Source: Candidatus Omnitrophota bacterium
GTDB taxonomy: Bacteria; Ratteibacteria; UBA8468; B48-G9; JAFGKM01
Length of the DNA: 7,058 bases
NCBI GenBank assembly: GCA_023818785.1
Contig: JAMWCO010000076.1
Span: 1-7,058, forward strand
Reading direction: 5' to 3'
Shown: one piece after another, positions 1 to 7,022 of the stretch
Numbering within the stretch: position 1 is the stretch's first letter
Layout of the letters: each line of letters begins with the position of its first letter
Program-made: the position numbers and the translations under genes
The notes under the pieces: generated by a model
What the model was told of the DNA's origin: nothing
Database searches by the model: none
The model's input: only the letters and a program-made list of their open reading frames with translations

Positions 1-986
1 ATTATAATTACATCGTCTCCTATATTTACATTCTCATTTCCTACATCAACCATTATCTGGTCCATACAAATCCTACCAACAACTGGAAAATATTTATTAT
101 TTATTATAACTTTCCATTTCTCATTTTCAAGTAAAAATGGATACCCATCAATATATCCAAGTCCAACTGTTGCTATTTTTGTTTCTTTTTTTGTTGTATA
201 CATACCTCTATAACTAATTCTATAACCTTTTGGAACTTTTTTTACATAAACAACTTTACTTTTTAATGAAAAAACTTGTTTTAATTCAGGCAAATCAGCG
301 TTAAAAACTAAACTACCAGGTCTTACCATATCAAGATAAGTTTCAGGATACCTTTTTATAGCAGCAGAATTTGCAAGGTGTTTTAAAGGAATCTTTATAT
401 TATATTTTTCAAGTTTTCTTAAAACATTAAAAAATCTTTCAATTTGAATTTTAGTATATGTTTCATCTCTACCAACAGAAGATAAATGGCTATAAGTACC
501 TTCAATATAAAGATTTGGCAATTTTGAAATTTTTTTAATAAACTCTATAACTTTCTCAGGGAAAATCCCAATTCTTCCCATTCCTGTTTCAACTTTTATA
601 TGTATTTTAACAATTTTATTTAATTTTTGCGCAAAGTAGGATAATCTTTTACATAAATCATATGTAGAAACAGTCTGAGTTAAATTATATTTGACAATTT
701 TTTCAGCAAGTTCAGGTAATATCTGTCCGAAAACAATAATTGGTATATCTATCCCATTTTCTCTTAAATATATACCTTCATCCGGAACCGCAACTCCAAG
801 ATAATCTACAACTTTACTTTCAATAGCAGCAAAAGCAACTTCTAATATTCCATATCCATACCCATCTGCTTTTGTTCCTGCAAAACATATTTTTACTTTA
901 TTGCCAACTTTATCTTTTACCCATTTTAAATTATGAATAATATTATCTAAATTAATTTCGCAATAAGTAATAAAAGTATTTTTCAT
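1..986 (-). CDS. alr: Alanine racemase, PLP-dependent (C-terminus outside window)
   Basis: Interconverts L- and D-alanine in the cytosol using pyridoxal phosphate. The frame opens with ATG at 986 and runs uninterrupted to the left edge, giving 328 complete codons, so roughly the last 40-60 residues of a usual 370-390 residue enzyme are missing. What I see: the PLP-lysine motif TKADGYGYG with Lys39 (the same number as in the Geobacillus enzyme), GMGRIG with Arg138, His167 in YSHLSS, HLANSAAI around Asn206/Ser207, the RPG motif with Arg222 (partner of the PLP ring nitrogen in the family), the second catalytic base Tyr259 in RISY, GYIDGY, and GRICMDQ with Cys307/Met308. The start overlaps the upstream gene's stop as ATGA and has no visible Shine-Dalgarno, so translation is probably coupled. 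Small departures from the consensus are Tyr45 for the usual His after the PLP lysine, and FNAD where YG usually follows the RPG segment. No signal peptide is present, which argues against a periplasmic broad-specificity racemase. Substrate alanine is the family default and not proven. Confidence 0.94.
   Translation of the reverse strand, partial: MKNTFITYCEINLDNIIHNLKWVKDKVGNKVKICFAGTKADGYGYGILEVAFAAIESKVVDYLGVAVPDEGIYLRENGIDIPIIVFGQILPELAEKIVKYNLTQTVSTYDLCKRLSYFAQKLNKIVKIHIKVETGMGRIGIFPEKVIEFIKKISKLPNLYIEGTYSHLSSVGRDETYTKIQIERFFNVLRKLEKYNIKIPLKHLANSAAIKRYPETYLDMVRPGSLVFNADLPELKQVFSLKSKVVYVKKVPKGYRISYRGMYTTKKETKIATVGLGYIDGYPFLLENEKWKVIINNKYFPVVGRICMDQIMVDVGNENVNIGDDVII
983..986 (-). promoter_or_regulatory. 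ATGA stop/start overlap (ceramidase-like gene to alr)
   Basis: The TGA of the ceramidase-family gene shares bases with the ATG of alr. The bases just upstream of the ATG are A/T-rich (TTAATTAATAA) and contain no GGAG-like ribosome binding site. Reinitiation by ribosomes finishing the upstream gene is the likely way this start is used (inference). Confidence 0.75.
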
Positions 987-2296
987 TTATTAATTAACTC
1001 AAGTAATGTATTTATCAACTCTTCTTCTGTATTTCTTTTAAAAGGAGCAGGCATATTTGTAAAGGAAAAAAGAAAACATAATGATTCATAACCACCCTGT
1101 TCAGTAGCTTCGGTAGTCGGTATATATCCTACTATCCCATTGCTATATCCACATATAATTAATTTTCTATTCTCTTCTTTTTCCTTCAGTTTAAGACCTA
1201 TTTCAACCATAACTTCTCCTGGTATTCCTAAAATGACAACTTCTCCAATTCTTATTACTTGTAATTCTCCTTTTTTTGTTTTAGGAAATTCTTCTTTTTT
1301 TCTTATTTTTTCTCTCATAAGTTTTAACCATTTTTTGGGTATTTCTATAAAAAATTTTTTTTTATAATAATCACAAATTTTTTCAAGTTCTTTTTCATCT
1401 TTTGGGATTAATTTTTCTTCAAATTTAAAATCAAAAAATTTAGAAATTCCATTTACTTTTAAACCTTTAATTTCCTCTGCCTTTTCTATTATTTCAACAA
1501 CTTTGCTGAATAAAATTTTCCCCATTCTTTCAATATCTTCAAATGAACCACCTTTAAATCTTCCTGTATTTTCATCTATTATTGCAGGTCTCACATCACC
1601 ACAACATCCATTTGAAAACATTGCAACAGTTCCTTTATAAAAATTCTCAATCTCTCTTTGGGCAACTCCTGGATAATCTGCTGAAATTTCATATATATCT
1701 GCTGAAAGAGTTGTAGGATGACAAGAATAGTTGAAAAATATAACCTTTGGACTTTTATCCTTTCTTTCTATTTTTATAACACTTAATTCTTCATCAACCG
1801 GTCCATCAAAATTTGGCAACATCTTTATTCCTTCCTCTGTTCTTTTTCTCCTATTTACTATTCCTATATTTACTCTACCTTTACCAAATTTTATAACTCC
1901 TTCTTCTTCATCATTTAAACAATGAATAATACATCCAATAATCTTTCTTTTTAAAATTGAAACATATTCAGGAATTACTTTTGCAGAGAGTATTTCTTCA
2001 GAGATAAAAGGTCCTGTGTGAGTGTGAGATGCTGTCAAAAGAATTTTTGAAGGATGTATACCAAATTTTTTCCTGACCTCTTTTTTTAGAGAACCCACAA
2101 AATCAATCGGAAATTCAATTAAATCAGATGTTATTATAAAAATTCTCTCTTTACCATCAGAGATAGATAAACATTTTAAATAAAGTGGGTCATGTATTTT
2201 CTTTGATGCCTCTTTTCTTGCAATGTGTCCTACGAGCATACAACCAACTGGAGGAGTTATATCAATTTTACAAGCACCTATTTTATAACCTTTCAT
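983..2296 (-). CDS. Neutral/alkaline ceramidase-family zinc amidohydrolase
   Basis: A 437-residue protein of the neutral/alkaline non-lysosomal ceramidase family (Pfam PF04734), whose known members hydrolyse the amide bond of ceramides with one catalytic zinc. Seen: an N-terminal KIDITPPVG motif (10-18), SHTHTGP with His91 and His93, NRR around Arg149, NYSCHPTTL with His193, SADYPG (205-210), SNGCCGDVRP (228-237), IPGEV with Glu361, and SNGIVGYIPT with Tyr391. By comparison with the Pseudomonas enzyme, His91, His193, Glu361 and Tyr391 fit the four zinc ligands, so the protein should be active. There is no signal peptide and no room for the C-terminal immunoglobulin-like domain of the secreted ~650-700 residue ceramidases. 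A cytosolic enzyme of unknown amide substrate is therefore more likely than a true ceramidase. The start overlaps the upstream gene as ATGA, and the stop overlaps alr in the same way. A large insert rich in Lys and Glu (about 290-340) separates the two halves of the active site. Confidence 0.88.
   Translation of the reverse strand: MKGYKIGACKIDITPPVGCMLVGHIARKEASKKIHDPLYLKCLSISDGKERIFIITSDLIEFPIDFVGSLKKEVRKKFGIHPSKILLTASHTHTGPFISEEILSAKVIPEYVSILKRKIIGCIIHCLNDEEEGVIKFGKGRVNIGIVNRRKRTEEGIKMLPNFDGPVDEELSVIKIERKDKSPKVIFFNYSCHPTTLSADIYEISADYPGVAQREIENFYKGTVAMFSNGCCGDVRPAIIDENTGRFKGGSFEDIERMGKILFSKVVEIIEKAEEIKGLKVNGISKFFDFKFEEKLIPKDEKELEKICDYYKKKFFIEIPKKWLKLMREKIRKKEEFPKTKKGELQVIRIGEVVILGIPGEVMVEIGLKLKEKEENRKLIICGYSNGIVGYIPTTEATEQGGYESLCFLFSFTNMPAPFKRNTEEELINTLLELINK
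2293..2296 (-). promoter_or_regulatory. ATGA stop/start overlap (secreted protein gene to ceramidase-like gene)
   Basis: The TGA of the large secreted-protein gene and the ATG of the next gene share bases. The preceding sequence (TTACTTATAAATATAA) lacks a Shine-Dalgarno, unlike the starts of the three upstream genes, which points to translational coupling (inference). Confidence 0.75.
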
Positions 2297-5200
2297 TTAT
2301 ATTTATAAGTAAACCAGCCACCTTCTTTTTTTATTTCTTCTTCTATTTTATTTAATTCTATAACATCTTGGAATTTCAAATTATCTGTGTATATGTGAAC
2401 TTCATAAGGTAGAAATTTATCTTTAAAAATACCATTTTTAACTTCTATCTCTCTTTTTTCTGATATAACTTTTAACTTTTTTATATTTTCTGGAACTTTT
2501 ATTTCAACATTTAATTCAATTGGTTCAACATTCACTGCTATTATATAAATCTTTTTATTTAACTCTTTTACTGAATAATGAATTTTTTTGTCTTCTATAT
2601 TTACTTTCTCTTTTATATCCTTTCCAAGCAATATTACATCGCTTAATGACTTTTTCTCTTTTATTAAATATGGCATACCAATCCTTAAATCAGGATAATT
2701 AACCGCTCCCCAGTGGTTTGGATCTTTTTTCCCATAAACATAATAATTAAAACCTTTTGCTCCATAAACAATCGCAAGATAATTCATACATCTTTCTTCT
2801 ACAAATGTTGGTGCTCTATTGTTTCTTGTTGAATATGGAGGCCGTGAAGCATAAACTTTTGCATAATCAAATACCTGTGGAGTTACACCAATAAATTTTT
2901 TATTTTTCCCTACTCTTTTTATTTCTTCCATAAAACTAATTATGTATATCATCGGCCTTGTCAAATTACCATCAATAAGTGGAGAAACATAAGGGTCTGG
3001 AAAAAATAAATCAGCACATTCTATATATGTCTCTATTCCTTTTACTGTATCATTTGTTATCTGAATTGGGTGGTATGGATCTATTTTTTTTATCAATTCA
3101 TATGCTTGTTTTAAAACAGTTACACTTATAAATCTTGTTTCTGGCTCATCTGTTAAATAATAAAACAGAAATGTAGGATGGTCCTTTATTGAATTTACTT
3201 TTTCTGTGATTACTTTTATTGCCTCTTCTGATAATGTTTCTTTTCCTTCAAAATATTTCTTCTCGTCAGCACCCCAGAAAAGCATTATTTCTCCAAACTG
3301 GTCTAAACTTTTCAATTCATCAAGTTGACCTATTCCACATACTATTCCATCTGCCCCTGTTTTTGCTATTTCTTCTGCTGGTGAACCTGCCCACCATATT
3401 ATTGGCATTATTGGTTTCCCATTTAATACCAAATTTAAATTCTCATCAACATATACTTCATTTCCTTTTGCAGGTGGTAATTTATATAATGGAATATTTG
3501 TCTCATATATTACCTTATCATCTTTTATTATTTTTCCTATTATTTTATATTCTCCTTCTTTCAACCCTGAGATCTTTAAATTGAATTTTTCCTCTTTTTT
3601 TGCTGAATCTATTTTTTTAGTAATTATCTTATTGTCAGGATCTATTATTAAAACTTCTGTATTTAATCCTTTTATCTCCTCTTCTTTTAAACCAATTTTC
3701 ACATTTACCACTATCTCATCTATTTTTTGAGTTGAATAAATTGAGTTCCTATAAAATGGCTTTAATAACTCAAGTGAAATTGGAATATATTTTATTTTTG
3801 CTGGATATATACTGCTATAAATTATCTTTCTATTATCCTTTATATCAATCCCAAATTTATATTCCTTTGCTTCAGGAACATTTATATTTAAAACAACCTC
3901 TCTTTCTCTTTCAGGCAGTAAATCCAAACTTAATTTTTCTAATACTCCAAGTTCATCCTCATAAACCTCTAAATCAATCTTTCTTTCTTTTTTACTTAAA
4001 TTTCTTAAATTTCCTTTTAATTTTGCTAATATCTTTTCATCTTTTTTTTCAGTATCTATTATTTCTATATCCTTAAATTCTATCGCATATAATGTTAAAT
4101 CTATATTTTCAAGGATTATTACCTTAAAAACAAATGGATTATGAAATTGACCTTTTTCACATATTGAACTTTCTTCTCTTGATTCCAGATCAACTCTTCT
4201 GTTTCTTGCAAAATTTAATGAGATTGTTTCTTTTATTCTTTCAAGTGTTAATGATGAATATGGAATTATTACTTCTAATACCCATCTATCTTTCTCTATT
4301 AAACCCCCTGTATATAATTTAAAATCTTTTACTTCTGAACCAACAAGTCCACTCTGATTTCTAAGTTCAACTCCATAATATCCAGATGCATTAAATAAAA
4401 AATGGTAATAATCACCTTTATTATTGTCTGAATCAAGCATTATCTCTACACTATCATCTCTATAAACTTTTAATGAATTTTCTTTTATCTGATTTTTTAT
4501 TTTTGATATATTTGGTTCATAACATATAAAAGCAAAATATAAATTTTCCTGGTCATAATTAAATATTACTTCTGTCTGAATAGGTGCTAACTTTTCTGAA
4601 CTTATCAAATAAAAGTTTGTAAATAATTTACCTTTTTTCCATATATCTTCATCTAATTTCCCATCAAGTTTAATTTTTTTTTCTGCTTCCAATCTATATT
4701 CTTTTAAAATCTCTTCTGAATTTAATGCACCTTTATATATCTTTACTTCATCTATTACTCCTTTAAATCCATACCCATATCCACTTCTATAAGCACCAAT
4801 GGTCAAAGGATAATTTGAAGGAATAATATCAAACTTTTTTTCACTTTCTGCTACTTTTTTACCATTTAAATATAAAGATAAAATACTATCTTCATTTCTT
4901 ACAACTGCTATGTGATTCCATTCATCAAGAATTACTTTATCTATACTTGGATTTGTTTTTACCTCCCAAAAATCTCCTTTTCCTTGTTCATCTCTTTTTC
5001 CTGTTCCTGTTCTAAATTGTATCATTCTCCATGTATATGTTAATCTCCAACCAGGTCCTATATCTGTTCCTGTATTTAGTATATCTTGCTGTTTTTTATA
5101 TTCTTTTGTTGAGTCAGGCTTTATCCATACACTTATTGTAAAAGGTCCATTCTCAAAGTCCTGTATAAATTTTTCTTTCCCTGTATCTTTAAAAAAAATA

Positions 5201-5403
5201 CATTCTGCATCCTTTTCTTTTCCATCAAAATATATACCTTTTCCAACTTTCCCTTCAACAAATTTACCACCCTTTATTTCAAATGTTCTATTACCTATTA
5301 AATCTTTTGCTTCATCCTCAAATGAACAATAAAAAATAAGTTTGCTTTCAGAAAAACAAAAAGATAGTATAAATAAAATAAAAACTAAAAATTTTTTAAG
5401 CAT
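2293..5403 (-). CDS. Secreted multidomain LamG / CBM9-like / TIM-barrel glycoside-hydrolase-like protein
   Basis: A 1036-residue exported protein, probably acting on a polysaccharide or glycoconjugate outside the inner membrane. Residues 1-18 form a signal peptide (MLKK followed by a Phe/Leu/Ile core, cleavage near FCFS/ES). About 22-236 look like a LamG/concanavalin-type jelly roll, with FTISVWIKP, EWNHIAVVRN, LYLNGKKV and GVIDEVKIYKGAL. About 241-430 resemble a CBM9-type domain, beginning KLDGKLDEDIW and containing the hallmark DDSVEIMLDSD (316-326). About 440-640 appear to be one or two beta-sandwich domains. About 645-925 resemble a TIM-barrel glycoside hydrolase: the entry LNGKPIMPIIWW, then HPTFLFYYLTDEPE with Asp752/Glu753/Glu755 as acid candidates, and PTFVEERCMNYLAIVYGAKG with Glu869/Glu870 as a second candidate. 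A small C-terminal beta domain (about 930-1008) and a charged tail follow. I cannot assign a GH family or substrate. Cys16 does not sit in a valid lipobox (Phe precedes it), so a lipoprotein is unlikely. A strong AGGAGGAG lies just upstream of the ATG. Confidence 0.72.
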   Translation of the reverse strand: MLKKFLVFILFILSFCFSESKLIFYCSFEDEAKDLIGNRTFEIKGGKFVEGKVGKGIYFDGKEKDAECIFFKDTGKEKFIQDFENGPFTISVWIKPDSTKEYKKQQDILNTGTDIGPGWRLTYTWRMIQFRTGTGKRDEQGKGDFWEVKTNPSIDKVILDEWNHIAVVRNEDSILSLYLNGKKVAESEKKFDIIPSNYPLTIGAYRSGYGYGFKGVIDEVKIYKGALNSEEILKEYRLEAEKKIKLDGKLDEDIWKKGKLFTNFYLISSEKLAPIQTEVIFNYDQENLYFAFICYEPNISKIKNQIKENSLKVYRDDSVEIMLDSDNNKGDYYHFLFNASGYYGVELRNQSGLVGSEVKDFKLYTGGLIEKDRWVLEVIIPYSSLTLERIKETISLNFARNRRVDLESREESSICEKGQFHNPFVFKVIILENIDLTLYAIEFKDIEIIDTEKKDEKILAKLKGNLRNLSKKERKIDLEVYEDELGVLEKLSLDLLPEREREVVLNINVPEAKEYKFGIDIKDNRKIIYSSIYPAKIKYIPISLELLKPFYRNSIYSTQKIDEIVVNVKIGLKEEEIKGLNTEVLIIDPDNKIITKKIDSAKKEEKFNLKISGLKEGEYKIIGKIIKDDKVIYETNIPLYKLPPAKGNEVYVDENLNLVLNGKPIMPIIWWAGSPAEEIAKTGADGIVCGIGQLDELKSLDQFGEIMLFWGADEKKYFEGKETLSEEAIKVITEKVNSIKDHPTFLFYYLTDEPETRFISVTVLKQAYELIKKIDPYHPIQITNDTVKGIETYIECADLFFPDPYVSPLIDGNLTRPMIYIISFMEEIKRVGKNKKFIGVTPQVFDYAKVYASRPPYSTRNNRAPTFVEERCMNYLAIVYGAKGFNYYVYGKKDPNHWGAVNYPDLRIGMPYLIKEKKSLSDVILLGKDIKEKVNIEDKKIHYSVKELNKKIYIIAVNVEPIELNVEIKVPENIKKLKVISEKREIEVKNGIFKDKFLPYEVHIYTDNLKFQDVIELNKIEEEIKKEGGWFTYKYK

Positions 5404-5406
5404 AAT

Positions 5407-5414
5407 CTCCTCCT
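5407..5414 (-). promoter_or_regulatory. Ribosome binding site of the large secreted-protein gene
   Basis: AGGAGGAG reads on the minus strand in the 16-bp gap after the D-aminopeptidase stop, with 5 bases between AGGAGG and the ATG at 5403. It fixes the start and gives independent, strong translation of this gene inside the operon. Confidence 0.85.
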
Positions 5415-5419
5415 TTTAT

Positions 5420-6205
5420 TTAACTAAAAAATTTTTTGAAAACATCTAAAAAATCAATACCTTCTACTTTTACCTTGGTTGGTTCAATAAGTTCAAAACC
5501 TTCTCTTTTACTTCTTACGAATGCATCAGATGTAGAAATATATTCAACTATAATCTCGCATTTTCCATTTATTTTTACAGGTCTTATCTCATTTATTCTC
5601 TCAATCGCTATTTTTGTTTTTTCCTTTATAATTTCTCTTGCTTTTTCTGGAGATAAAGATATTGCACTTGTTCTTGTAATTCCCCATTTAACTATTGCTT
5701 TTTCAATATTTGGAACATATTTTTCTGCTTCTTTTGTTGCTGCTTCATCTCCTGTTATTAAAATACAAGGAATTCCAAAATATCCAGCAAGATATATTTC
5801 AATTCCAATTTCACCAATTTTTTCTCTATTTAACCACATATTGACTATACTTTTGCTTGAATATGTATGATTTAAATTGCCTTTTTCAGTTCCATTCATT
5901 GAATGATGAGCAAGTAAAATTACTCCATCCCATTTTTGATCAAAAAACCATAAAGTTGGGACAGGTCTTCCATGAAACAATTTTGCATTCTTATTTATTT
6001 TTTCAGGTAATATCCCTCCAGAACCATGTCCATCTATAACTAAAATTTCTTCTACTCCTTTTTCAATACAACCTTCACAACAGGCATTTACCTCTTCTGT
6101 TAAAAGTTCCTTTGCCTTTTCATAATACTTTCCTGTCTCATATGTAGATTCAAAATCACAAACTCCTGCAACTCCTTCAAGGTCAGTTATAATTAAGATA
6201 TTCAT
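5420..6205 (-). CDS. dppA: D-aminopeptidase, DppA type (peptidase family M55)
   Basis: A cytosolic zinc peptidase that removes N-terminal D-amino acids, above all D-Ala, from short peptides. The Bacillus subtilis homologue DppA is a self-compartmentalised decamer of 274 residues, and this one is 261. With the ATG at 6205 the known metal ligands fall almost exactly in register with DppA: Asp8 and Glu10 in ITDLEGVAGV, His60 in DGHGSG, His101 in LLAHHSMNG and Glu132 in KIGEIGIE. His113 in NLNHTYSS fits the proposed nucleophile (His115 in DppA). I chose this ATG because a GGAG lies 5 bases upstream and because of this register. The frame is open to a TTG at 6226 that also has a GGGAG before it and would add seven residues (MAINGDF) and overlap the upstream gene by 10 bp. 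The gene follows the prepilin-like gene by 11 bp and precedes the secreted-protein gene by 16 bp. Unlike the Bacillus dpp operon, no dipeptide transporter is visible here. An alanine racemase in the same operon could use the released D-Ala. Confidence 0.94.
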   Translation of the reverse strand: MNILIITDLEGVAGVCDFESTYETGKYYEKAKELLTEEVNACCEGCIEKGVEEILVIDGHGSGGILPEKINKNAKLFHGRPVPTLWFFDQKWDGVILLAHHSMNGTEKGNLNHTYSSKSIVNMWLNREKIGEIGIEIYLAGYFGIPCILITGDEAATKEAEKYVPNIEKAIVKWGITRTSAISLSPEKAREIIKEKTKIAIERINEIRPVKINGKCEIIVEYISTSDAFVRSKREGFELIEPTKVKVEGIDFLDVFKKFFS

Positions 6206-6210
6206 AAAAT

Positions 6211-6214
6211 CTCC
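6211..6214 (-). promoter_or_regulatory. Ribosome binding site supporting the ATG start of dppA
   Basis: GGAG on the minus strand with 5 bases to the ATG at 6205, lying between the stop of the prepilin-like gene and the dppA start. It favours this ATG over the upstream in-frame TTG at 6226. Confidence 0.65.
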
Positions 6215-6216
6215 AT

Positions 6217-6987
6217 TTATGGCCAATATACTCCCAATCTAACAAAACCTCTTCTTAAAGGGATGCTTGTTGCACCGCCATTAGGTAAACCAATATCTTT
6301 TTTTGTTTTTGATTCTACATGACCGTCAAAATAAAGAATATTACAACTTTCATTCATATGTCTAAAATTGTTATAAGGGTAAGAATATGGTTGAGCATAA
6401 AAATAAGTAATAGAATGTTGGTTGGATACTCCATTATCAACTACCCATATTGTGACTGATGAATTTTTAACTGCAGTAGTTTTTACTGGTGGATAATTTG
6501 GGTCTGGCTCCCCTGTGGCTAAAATCGTTCCAACAAGCCACATATTTATAGCATAGTGAGAATATGTAAACTGCCTTTTTTCACTTGGACAATACATTGC
6601 TTTTCCTTTTGAAGCAGTATAACTATAGTAACTAGTTCCAGGAGCACCAAGATAAACTCCATAATTTAAAGGTCCAAACTTCCCAAATTTACCAAGTAAT
6701 TCAAACCATGGTCTTAAACTTACATTTCCAGTCCAATAGTTAGGATAAAGAGTGCTTGCTGGAACAGACCATCCATCATGGTCTTCTGTATACATCCATA
6801 ATGCATGCCATATCTGTTTTAAATTACTCATACATACTGCTTGTCTTGCTCTTTCCCTTGCACGAGATAATGCTGGTAAAAGCATTGCTGCTAAAATAGC
6901 AATTATTGCTACTACGACTAACAACTCTATTAAAGTGAAGCCATGTGGTTTTGAAAAGATGCTCTTTGAAAATTTTTTTCTTAACAT
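6217..6987 (-). CDS. Prepilin-like protein with N-methylation signal and H-X-DG C-terminal motif
   Basis: A 256-residue type IV pilin/pseudopilin-like protein. The leader of 16 residues, rich in Lys and Ser, ends in His-Gly, and the cleavage site is Gly16/Phe17. The mature form begins FTLIE with the key Glu at mature position 5 (Glu21), followed by the hydrophobic helix VVVAIIAILAAMLLPAL and SRARERARQAVCMSNLKQI. That block is shared by the large family of 'prepilin-type processing-associated H-X9-DG' proteins of Lentisphaerae, Planctomycetes and similar bacteria. The middle of the protein holds the usual YCPSEK and SHYAINMW segments. Near the C-terminus RHMNESCNILYFDGHVES resembles the family's H-X9-DG signature, but here ten residues separate His210 from Asp221. 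It is expected to be processed by a prepilin peptidase and to sit in the inner membrane or a pseudopilus. Its role is unknown, though family members often stand beside genes for secreted hydrolases, as here. A strong AGGAGGTG precedes the ATG. It is the first gene of the operon. Confidence 0.9.
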   Translation of the reverse strand: MLRKKFSKSIFSKPHGFTLIELLVVVAIIAILAAMLLPALSRARERARQAVCMSNLKQIWHALWMYTEDHDGWSVPASTLYPNYWTGNVSLRPWFELLGKFGKFGPLNYGVYLGAPGTSYYSYTASKGKAMYCPSEKRQFTYSHYAINMWLVGTILATGEPDPNYPPVKTTAVKNSSVTIWVVDNGVSNQHSITYFYAQPYSYPYNNFRHMNESCNILYFDGHVESKTKKDIGLPNGGATSIPLRRGFVRLGVYWP

Positions 6988-6991
6988 TTTG

Positions 6992-6999
6992 CACCTCCT
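6992..6999 (-). promoter_or_regulatory. Ribosome binding site of the prepilin-like gene
   Basis: AGGAGGTG on the minus strand, 6 bases between AGGAGG and the ATG at 6987. It is a near-perfect match to the anti-Shine-Dalgarno and confirms the start. Confidence 0.88.
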
Positions 7000-7022
7000 G
7001 TAAAATTTAATTTATATATAAT

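Larger units (their letters stand above)
1..6987 (-). other. Five-gene operon (prepilin-like, dppA, secreted GH-like, ceramidase-like, alr)
   Basis: All five genes point the same way with gaps of 11 and 16 bp and then two 4-bp overlaps. No terminator-like hairpin plus T-run is visible between any of them. The first three genes have their own ribosome binding sites while the last two rely on stop/start overlap. The operon continues beyond the left edge at least to the end of alr, so further members may be missing. Confidence 0.85.

Noticed and set aside
3219..4322. Several plus-strand open frames antisense to the large secreted-protein gene
   Set aside because: Very Leu- and Phe-rich translations without Shine-Dalgarno sites, explained as shadows of the minus-strand gene in T-rich sequence.
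5349..5403. Lipoprotein signal for the large secreted protein (Cys16)
   Set aside because: The residues before Cys16 are Leu-Ser-Phe, and Phe at -1 does not fit a lipobox; a normal signal peptidase I site nearby is more likely.
5436..5870. 144-codon plus-strand open frame antisense to the D-aminopeptidase gene
   Set aside because: It lies entirely opposite a gene with complete catalytic motifs, has no ribosome binding site and shows the Leu/Ile/Phe/Ser-rich composition expected from the complement of A/G-rich coding DNA.
6206..6226. TTG at 6226 as the start of the D-aminopeptidase
   Set aside because: It has a plausible GGGAG upstream but adds seven residues that break the exact Asp8/Glu10/His60 register with DppA; the ATG at 6205 has its own GGAG at good spacing. 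It remains a possible minor start.
6752..7003. Plus-strand open frame opposite the prepilin N-terminus
   Set aside because: The minus-strand gene has a textbook prepilin signal and strong ribosome binding site; the opposite frame also runs into the operon leader and has no support.
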